DNA from: Faecalitalea sp. UBA4312
GTDB taxonomy: Bacteria > Bacillota_I > Bacilli_A > Erysipelotrichales > Erysipelotrichaceae
Length of the DNA stretch: 21,459 nucleotides
Reading direction: 5' to 3'
Assembly (NCBI GenBank): GCA_002394635.1
Contig: DGUK01000028.1
Span: 1-21,459 of the forward strand
The first letter of the stretch is position 1. Each line of letters begins with the position of its first letter. Positions 16,335 through 21,459 of the stretch are shown one piece after another. A program made the position numbers and the translations under genes. The notes beneath the pieces were generated by a model that saw only the letters and a program-made list of their open reading frames with translations, was not told the DNA's origin and made no database searches.

Positions 16335-16363
16335 TAGACATAAAATAAAGGAATTGATATAAT
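16335..16363 (+). promoter_or_regulatory. Candidate sigma-A promoter of the glycosyltransferase operon
   Basis: TAGACA (16335-16340) and a perfect TATAAT (16358-16363) are separated by 17 bases. The predicted leader to the ATG at 16382 is only about 12 bases and contains the ribosome site AAGGTG. Confidence 0.75.
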
Positions 16364-16381
16364 GTGACTGAAGGTGTAAGA

Positions 16382-17425
16382 ATGAATTCTAAGAAAATAT
16401 CGATCAATATGTTCTCCAGTGCCGACAAAGTAGCCGGCCAGGGAGTAGGAAGTGCTTATCAGGAACAAGTAAACTTAATACGTGAAGGAGCTAAAGATTT
16501 ATTTGATGTACATATTAACAACTGGACAAAGAAGACGGATATCCAGCATTTTCATACGGTGGATCCACAATTTTTGTTGAAGATGCAAAATCGCAAAGCA
16601 GTAAATATTGCTTATTGTCACTTTTTACCGGATACATTGGATGGAAGCGTGACACTGCCTCTTCCTTTGATGAAGGCGTTTAGCCAGTATGTTGTCCAGT
16701 TTTATAAAGCGGCAGATCGTCTTGTCGTGGTAAACCCATGCTTTATACCGGACTTGGTAAAGCTTGGGATTGACCGCTCAAAAATATATTACATACCCAA
16801 TTATGTTTCCAAAGATAAATTTTATCTAAAAAATAAAGAAGAAAAACTAAAGATCCGAAAGAAATATGGTTTTAAGGAATCGGATTTTATCGTCTTTGAT
16901 GCCGGACAAGTGCAGACAAGAAAAGGTGTATTGGACTTTGTGGACGTTGCCCGTTTGCTTCCGGAGTTTAAGTTTGTATGGGCTGGTGGTTTTTCCTTTG
17001 GAATGATTACAGATGGATATGATGAATTAAAGAATATAGATATTGAATCACCGGATAATGTCCATTTTCTCGGCATTATACCTAGAGAGGAAATGGTGGA
17101 TATGTATAACATGGCTGATGTTTTGTTTATGCCTAGTTATAATGAATTGTTTCCTATGACCATATTGGAGGCTGTCAATGCCAATGTTCCATTGGTATTG
17201 AGAGATTTAGATCTGTATGAAGAAATTTTATTTGATCATTATTTAAAAGCAGACGACAATCTGGATTTTGCCAAGGTATTAAATGATCTGAAAAACAATC
17301 CGGCGCTGTATCAAACGATGCAGGAACATTCAAAAGCAATCAGTGATTTTTATTCAAAGGAAAACGTCCTGGAGATGTGGAAGAAGTTTTATTTGGATGC
17401 ATACAATGAAAAACAGGATAAATAA
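16382..17425 (+). CDS. GT4-type glycosyltransferase, probable glycolipid synthase
   Basis: A 347-residue GT-B fold glycosyltransferase of family GT4. The C-terminal nucleotide-sugar half shows GQVQTRKGVLDF, then a HFLGIIPREEMVDMYNMADVLFMPS segment, and the EX7E motif in NELFPMTILEAV. Overall length and partner genes resemble CpoA of Streptococcus pneumoniae, which adds the second sugar to glucosyl-diacylglycerol; that job is inferred from context. An in-frame GTG at 16364 would add six residues; I chose ATG 16382 because AAGGTG (16371-16376) stands five bases upstream and the GTG would overlap the promoter. No signal peptide is seen; these enzymes work at the inner membrane face. It is the first gene of the operon. 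Confidence 0.9.
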   Translation: MNSKKISINMFSSADKVAGQGVGSAYQEQVNLIREGAKDLFDVHINNWTKKTDIQHFHTVDPQFLLKMQNRKAVNIAYCHFLPDTLDGSVTLPLPLMKAFSQYVVQFYKAADRLVVVNPCFIPDLVKLGIDRSKIYYIPNYVSKDKFYLKNKEEKLKIRKKYGFKESDFIVFDAGQVQTRKGVLDFVDVARLLPEFKFVWAGGFSFGMITDGYDELKNIDIESPDNVHFLGIIPREEMVDMYNMADVLFMPSYNELFPMTILEAVNANVPLVLRDLDLYEEILFDHYLKADDNLDFAKVLNDLKNNPALYQTMQEHSKAISDFYSKENVLEMWKKFYLDAYNEKQDK

Positions 17426-17441
17426 TAGTAGATAGATCATC

Positions 17442-18485
17442 ATGAAAAAACAAAAATATATATGGAATATCCTTCTGATTCTTGTTTTGACGTTAGGGGC
17501 TTTATGGTTTGCCCTAAAGGACAATTATCAGATTGTGTTATCGTCTATTCAAAAAATGAATCCGGCATTCTTTTTGCTGATCTGTGTATGGGGTGCTCTG
17601 TATACAGCAGTATGGGGCTTGGTGTATTATGTTTTTGGGAAAAAGTATCTTCCAGACTATACGCCTATAAAAGGAATTATCGTTGCTTTTGTAGGTTCTT
17701 TTTTTGCTGGAGTCACACCAAGCAGTACTGGAGGACAGTTTGGGCAAGCGTATATAATGAAAAAACAGGGAATCCGCGTTAGTGATTCTGTTAGCTTGCT
17801 GTGGGCGGATTTTATTATTTACCAGACAACTATGATGATTATCGTCACGATTCTTTTTTTGTTAAAATATGGGTATTACAGTGCCCAATCCGCCTGGTTC
17901 AAAATTATTTTACTGGGATATATTATCAACGCTGTTGTAATCAGCGTGCTATATACAGTTGCCTTGTTTCCGAAGGTCTATGTCAAGCTGACCAATGCAT
18001 TGGCAAACTGGATCAGCAAATTGAAATTTATTAAGAATGGCGATAAGATGGTGGAATCGTGGACATTGCAAATGGCTTCATTTACTTCCGAAGCAAGGGC
18101 TTTGTCCAAGGATAAAAAGCGGATTGCCATTTGTGTCCTGATCAACACAGTCCGTTTGGCTTTGTTGTATTCCTTGCCGTTTGCGATTGCCAGGTCATTG
18201 CATATCAACATCGATAACAGTATGCTACTGGATGTTATGGCTCTATCCAGCTTTGTGCTGATGGCGAACAGTTTTATTCCGATTCCCGGAGCCAGCGGAG
18301 GCACAGAAGTTGTATTTATGTTATTGTTTGATCGTTTGATGTATCCGTTGACAGGCGCCGTGATGGTGTTGTGGCGTTTTTCGACGTATCATTTAATTGT
18401 TTTGGTCGGGGGTATTTTATTTGCGATCTTACGAAATTATTATGACCGAAAGAACAGCATTGATATCTATGAGGAGGACCTGTAA
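17442..18485 (+). CDS. YbhN/UPF0104-type membrane protein (LPG synthase-like transmembrane domain)
   Basis: The 347-residue protein has about eight membrane segments and the family motifs FFAGVTPSSTGGQFGQAY and SFIPIPGASGGTEVVFM, ending in VLWRFSTYHLIVL. It corresponds to the membrane half of MprF-type lysyl-phosphatidylglycerol synthases without the aminoacyl-transferase part. Such stand-alone proteins often sit beside glycolipid glycosyltransferases and may flip or supply lipid substrates, which is an inference. The start has no clear ribosome site; the 16-base gap after the previous gene holds only GATAGATCATC. Its stop overlaps the next ATG by one base (TAATG). Confidence 0.9.
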   Translation: MKKQKYIWNILLILVLTLGALWFALKDNYQIVLSSIQKMNPAFFLLICVWGALYTAVWGLVYYVFGKKYLPDYTPIKGIIVAFVGSFFAGVTPSSTGGQFGQAYIMKKQGIRVSDSVSLLWADFIIYQTTMMIIVTILFLLKYGYYSAQSAWFKIILLGYIINAVVISVLYTVALFPKVYVKLTNALANWISKLKFIKNGDKMVESWTLQMASFTSEARALSKDKKRIAICVLINTVRLALLYSLPFAIARSLHINIDNSMLLDVMALSSFVLMANSFIPIPGASGGTEVVFMLLFDRLMYPLTGAVMVLWRFSTYHLIVLVGGILFAILRNYYDRKNSIDIYEEDL

Positions 18486-20467
18486 TGAGAATTGGAATGT
18501 TTTCAGATGCATATTTACCGGATATTAACGGTGTTGTCTCGAGCATTGCGACGTTAAAGACATCCTTAGAAAAAATGGGACATACTGTTTTTGTGATTTC
18601 AAATCACAAGGGAACCCATATCGAATATGATGAAGAACAAAGAATATTGCGATTACCAGGAATTGAAATTAAAAAGATGTATGGATACAAAATATCAAGT
18701 CCTATTCAGTTTGCCGGTGAGGATTATGTAGAAAGGATGAACCTGGATGTAATTCATGTGCATACAGAATTGGGAGTTGGTTTTTTTGCGCGCTCCATTG
18801 CTAAAAAACTGCATATTCCGGTTGTTTATACTTATCATACGATGTATGAGGATTATACGCATTATGTCAATCCGGGTAATTTTGAGAAGATTGATAAATA
18901 TACAAAAAAAGTAATCCGGTTTTTGTCCAGAGAAGCAGGAAACGGACCGCAGGCGGTAATCGTTCCCAGCAACAAAACCAAGAAAGCTTTGCAGTCATAT
19001 GGTGTCCATACTCCAATCTATGTCGTGCCTACGGGAATTGATTTTTCTGATTTTGAAGTCACTAACCTGGATATGAAGAAGATCCAGAGCATCCGGAATG
19101 ATCTTTCTCTTCCGGAAGATGCAAATATTGTTGTCTTTGTAGGACGTATTGCCAAGGAAAAATGTATCGAAATGCCAATCGAGGCAATTAAGCTGTTGGA
19201 ATCTGAACCATCTATCCACCTTGTGGTCGTCGGTGGAGGCACGGATGAAAAATTTTATCATAATCTGGTTGATTCTCTGCATATAGGAAATCGTGTACAC
19301 TTCCTGGGGAAGATTCCCAAAGAAGAAATTCCTTATTATTATGCAGCCTTTGACTGTTTTGTATCTGCTTCTGTATCGGAAACACAAGGGATGACGTATC
19401 TGGAAGCATTGGCTACCGGATTGCCGGTATTCGGACGAAGAGATGAAGTGCTGGATGACTTGGTAGAAGAAGATAAATCGGGCTATTACTTTGACGATGC
19501 AGCTGAATTGGCTGAAAAGCTGAAACAGTATTTCAAAAAACCAGAACAAGACAGGCAGAGAATGAAGCCATTTTGTGTTTCCAAGACCAAAGCGTATGGT
19601 ACTGAGTTATTTGGTCGAAAAGTGCTCGCGGTCTATGATCAGGCAATCGATGATTATCACAGCGCGTATACAATAGAAAAAATTACACCGTTGAACTATG
19701 GTTTTGTTCAATTGGTTTTATCATGCAGTGCTGAAGAAGATAATCTGAAGATAAAAATCCCGGATAATGATTATTTTGACATGAAGCTGGGAATTAACAC
19801 GATGCTGGATCAATATTTGATCCGTGATTATCTATTACTTCAAAACTTTTACGAGGCACTGATCAAATGTAAGGCAAGGGTTTCCATGAATGATTATACA
19901 GCTCGTGAAATCTATGATTATGGTGTCAACAAGCTGAATCTGGAGGATGCAGAATCAATGGCTGTTGTGGATATTCTCGAAGATAGCGGATTGATCGATG
20001 ACCATGAATATGCGCTTGAAAAAGCAGATGTATGGCATTCGTATGGACAGAATAAACTGCAGATCAAAAAGAAGCTCCAAAAAGCTGGCGTTCCACTTGA
20101 ATTCATTGAAGAAGCTTTGGAACAGTTATCCGAGGGCAAAGAGGAAACCAATGCGTTAAAGAGTGCACAGATGTATGCTCATTCGATCCGGATGCAGTCA
20201 TCAAAGTTGATGCGTAAAACAATTTTGAATAAACTGATTCGTAAGGGGTATTCAGTGGAAATTGCCCGTAAGGTCAGTGAATCGGTGGAAATTGAACAGA
20301 ATGATGAAGAGGCATTGATGATGGCTGTGAAAAAAGCAGAGCGTTTGTATGCTTCAGAAATGGATAAGAGAAAGAAAATTGATAAGATTCGATTGTATTG
20401 TATGCGAAAAGGATTTTCGCAACTACAGATCAGCCAGGCGCTAGAGGATGGAAATTTTTATGATTAA
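18485..20467 (+). CDS. GT4 glycosyltransferase (diacylglycerol glucosyltransferase-like) fused to RecX
   Basis: One 660-residue frame holds two whole proteins. Residues 1 to about 392 are a GT4 enzyme: MRIGMFSDAYLPDINGVVSS start, TYHTMYEDYTHYV, VPTGIDF, VVFVGRIAKEK and the EX7E motif with Glu299 and Glu307. These features match 1,2-diacylglycerol 3-glucosyltransferases of Firmicutes and mycoplasmas. Residues from about 395 resemble complete RecX: an N-terminal beta part (YTIEKITPLNYGF...KIKIPDNDYFDMKLGI), then three-helix repeats with the RecX signature LEDSGLIDDHEYALEKA (about 497-513), YGQNKLQIKKKLQKAGVPLE and a last MRKGFSQLQISQAL. RecX binds RecA filaments and inhibits or modulates them. 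A GAGGAGG site precedes the ATG, which overlaps the previous stop. The gene overlaps yhaM by 8 bases. No internal start with a good ribosome site is obvious near residue 395. Confidence 0.88.
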   Translation: MRIGMFSDAYLPDINGVVSSIATLKTSLEKMGHTVFVISNHKGTHIEYDEEQRILRLPGIEIKKMYGYKISSPIQFAGEDYVERMNLDVIHVHTELGVGFFARSIAKKLHIPVVYTYHTMYEDYTHYVNPGNFEKIDKYTKKVIRFLSREAGNGPQAVIVPSNKTKKALQSYGVHTPIYVVPTGIDFSDFEVTNLDMKKIQSIRNDLSLPEDANIVVFVGRIAKEKCIEMPIEAIKLLESEPSIHLVVVGGGTDEKFYHNLVDSLHIGNRVHFLGKIPKEEIPYYYAAFDCFVSASVSETQGMTYLEALATGLPVFGRRDEVLDDLVEEDKSGYYFDDAAELAEKLKQYFKKPEQDRQRMKPFCVSKTKAYGTELFGRKVLAVYDQAIDDYHSAYTIEKITPLNYGFVQLVLSCSAEEDNLKIKIPDNDYFDMKLGINTMLDQYLIRDYLLLQNFYEALIKCKARVSMNDYTAREIYDYGVNKLNLEDAESMAVVDILEDSGLIDDHEYALEKADVWHSYGQNKLQIKKKLQKAGVPLEFIEEALEQLSEGKEETNALKSAQMYAHSIRMQSSKLMRKTILNKLIRKGYSVEIARKVSESVEIEQNDEEALMMAVKKAERLYASEMDKRKKIDKIRLYCMRKGFSQLQISQALEDGNFYD

Positions 20468-21392
20468 AGATATACAGGAACCGGGAAAGGTGACGGTCAA
20501 ATGTCTGATTTCCAAATGTGATAAAGGAAAGACCAACAAAGGAACACCCTATTTATCATTGATTTTGGAGGATTCTACAGGAATTCTGGATTCCAAATTC
20601 TGGAATCTGACAGAAGAACAGGCAGAAAAGTACCATGTTGGCATGGTCGTTGAAGCAACAGGCGATGTGATCCTATATCGAAACGCTTTACAGTTTCGGA
20701 TACAAAAAATGGTAGAGTGTGAAGAAGAAGAGATGACGGATTATGTACGCAGTGCTCCTATGACCAAAGCGCAGATGAAAGAAGAAATAGGAGCATTGCT
20801 GGATTCACTCGAGAATGCCACTCTTTTCAGTGTGACTTCAACGATTCTGGAGGAACATGACAAAGCGTTTTATCAGTATCCGGCGGCCACCCGAAATCAT
20901 CATAACTTTATCGGGGGACTAGCTTATCATTCCTTGTCTATGGCTCGTCTGGCTGTTAAAGTCTGTGAGCTGTATCCTTATTTGGATCGCGACCTATTGA
21001 TTTGTGGTGCATTGCTGCATGATATTGGAAAGATCGAGGAATTATCAGATCCGGTCCTGCCGGAATATACAGCGCAAGGCAATTTGCTAGGGCATATCAG
21101 CATGATGCATTGTACACTGGATGAAGCTGCCAGACGTTATCATGTGGAGAATGAAGAGGAGATCCTGCTATTGAAACATATGATCCTCAGCCATCATGGA
21201 AAGCAGGAATTTGGGTCACCGGTATCACCGATGATTCCCGAGGCGGAAGTATTATCAACCATTGATGACTTGGATGCCCGCTTATATATGATGAAACAAA
21301 GCATTGATGCAACGGAGCCAGGTAAGTTTGGCCCTCGTGTTTTTGCGCTGGAGGGACGAATGATCTATCGTAGAAAGAAGGACGAGTCATGA
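20460..21392 (+). CDS. yhaM: 3-prime to 5-prime exoribonuclease of the YhaM family
   Basis: The 310-residue protein has an N-terminal OB-fold nucleic-acid binding part (about 1-90; VKCLISKCDKGKTNKGTPYLSL, then ILDSKFWNLTEEQAEKY) and an HD phosphohydrolase domain with YHSLSMARL, His187-Asp188 in ALLHDIGK, and LSHHGKQEFG. That layout and length match YhaM of Bacillus subtilis (314 residues), an exonuclease active on RNA and single-stranded DNA. In-frame ATG at 20448 sits directly on the AGAGG ribosome site, so ATG 20460 is chosen. It overlaps the GT-RecX gene by 8 bases and its stop overlaps the rimO start (ATGA). It lies where a RecX-linked DNA role or an RNA role are both possible. Confidence 0.93.
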   Translation: MIKDIQEPGKVTVKCLISKCDKGKTNKGTPYLSLILEDSTGILDSKFWNLTEEQAEKYHVGMVVEATGDVILYRNALQFRIQKMVECEEEEMTDYVRSAPMTKAQMKEEIGALLDSLENATLFSVTSTILEEHDKAFYQYPAATRNHHNFIGGLAYHSLSMARLAVKVCELYPYLDRDLLICGALLHDIGKIEELSDPVLPEYTAQGNLLGHISMMHCTLDEAARRYHVENEEEILLLKHMILSHHGKQEFGSPVSPMIPEAEVLSTIDDLDARLYMMKQSIDATEPGKFGPRVFALEGRMIYRRKKDES

Positions 21393-21459
21393 AAGTCGGA
21401 TTTGTATCCTTAGGCTGTTGTAAGAATCTGGTGGATTCCGAAGATATGATGCGAATGCT
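21389..21459 (+). CDS. rimO: Ribosomal protein S12 methylthiotransferase RimO, N-terminal fragment (runs off the window)
   Basis: The 23 visible codons read MKVGFVSLGCCKNLVDSEDM, ending in the window edge. SLGC-x-KN-x-VDSE is the start of the UPF0004 iron-sulfur domain of RimO, with Cys10 the first cluster ligand; MiaB has a different start (GCQMN). RimO is a radical-SAM enzyme that methylthiolates Asp of ribosomal protein S12. Cys11 replaces the usual proline after Cys10. AAGGA (21378-21382) is six bases before the ATG, which overlaps the yhaM stop as ATGA. The call rests on a short fragment but the motif is specific. Confidence 0.85.
   Translation, partial: MKVGFVSLGCCKNLVDSEDMMRM

Noticed and set aside
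18995..19549. 184-codon minus-strand frame inside the glycosyltransferase-RecX gene
   Set aside because: Antisense shadow of the GT4 domain, with a composition unlike a real protein (rich in Phe, Ile, Arg and His) and no ribosome site.

Overview
The window reads as an ordinary chromosomal segment of a low-to-moderate GC Bacillota (Firmicutes). The gene order hrcA-grpE-dnaK-dnaJ, strong purine-rich Shine-Dalgarno sites, sigma-A-type promoters, a cre-like site and a mannose-family PTS all fit that phylum. The glycolipid-type glycosyltransferases and the gene mix make an Erysipelotrichia-like gut commensal plausible, but that placement is a weak inference. No tRNA, rRNA, CRISPR array or insertion sequence is visible, and no gene-free stretch exceeds about 200 bases.

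Layout. (1) 141-899, minus strand: a YfiH/PgeF (LACC1-type) protein, ended by a hairpin terminator. (2) 957-5679: the class I heat-shock operon hrcA-grpE-dnaK-dnaJ. It starts at a sigma-A promoter with two CIRCE operators in tandem, carries a strong hairpin between dnaK and dnaJ, and ends at a clear terminator. (3) 5698-7615: a single-gene unit encoding a membrane Ser/Thr protein kinase with an internal zinc ribbon and a C-terminal SH3-like tail. (4) 7665-9668: metA (homoserine O-acyltransferase, predicted acetyl-specific), a patatin-like hydrolase and a 52-residue membrane protein. (5) 9842-12998: a divergent cluster. A minus-strand membrane protein faces a hotdog thioesterase and nagA; a second membrane protein downstream is a gapless paralogue of the first, followed by a tail-anchored small protein. 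(6) 13125-15941: a complete mannose/fructose/sorbose-family PTS (EIIA, EIIB, EIIC, EIID) under a promoter overlapped by a cre-like site nested in a larger palindrome, followed by a small membrane protein. (7) 16335 to the window end: a tightly packed series of a GT4 glycosyltransferase, a YbhN/LPG-synthase-like membrane protein, a GT4 glycosyltransferase fused to what looks like full-length RecX, a YhaM-type exonuclease and the start of rimO.

The main novelty candidate is the 660-residue protein at 18485-20467. Its N-terminal ~390 residues look like a diacylglycerol glucosyltransferase. Its C-terminal ~265 residues look like RecX, the modulator of RecA, in one uninterrupted frame. It stands between envelope genes (upstream) and nucleic-acid genes (downstream). 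Other points worth following are the double CIRCE with ideal 9-base spacers, the nested cre/palindrome at the PTS promoter, the matching acidic tails of EIIA and EIIC, the kinase without a neighbouring phosphatase, and the paralogous membrane proteins flanking the thioesterase-nagA pair.
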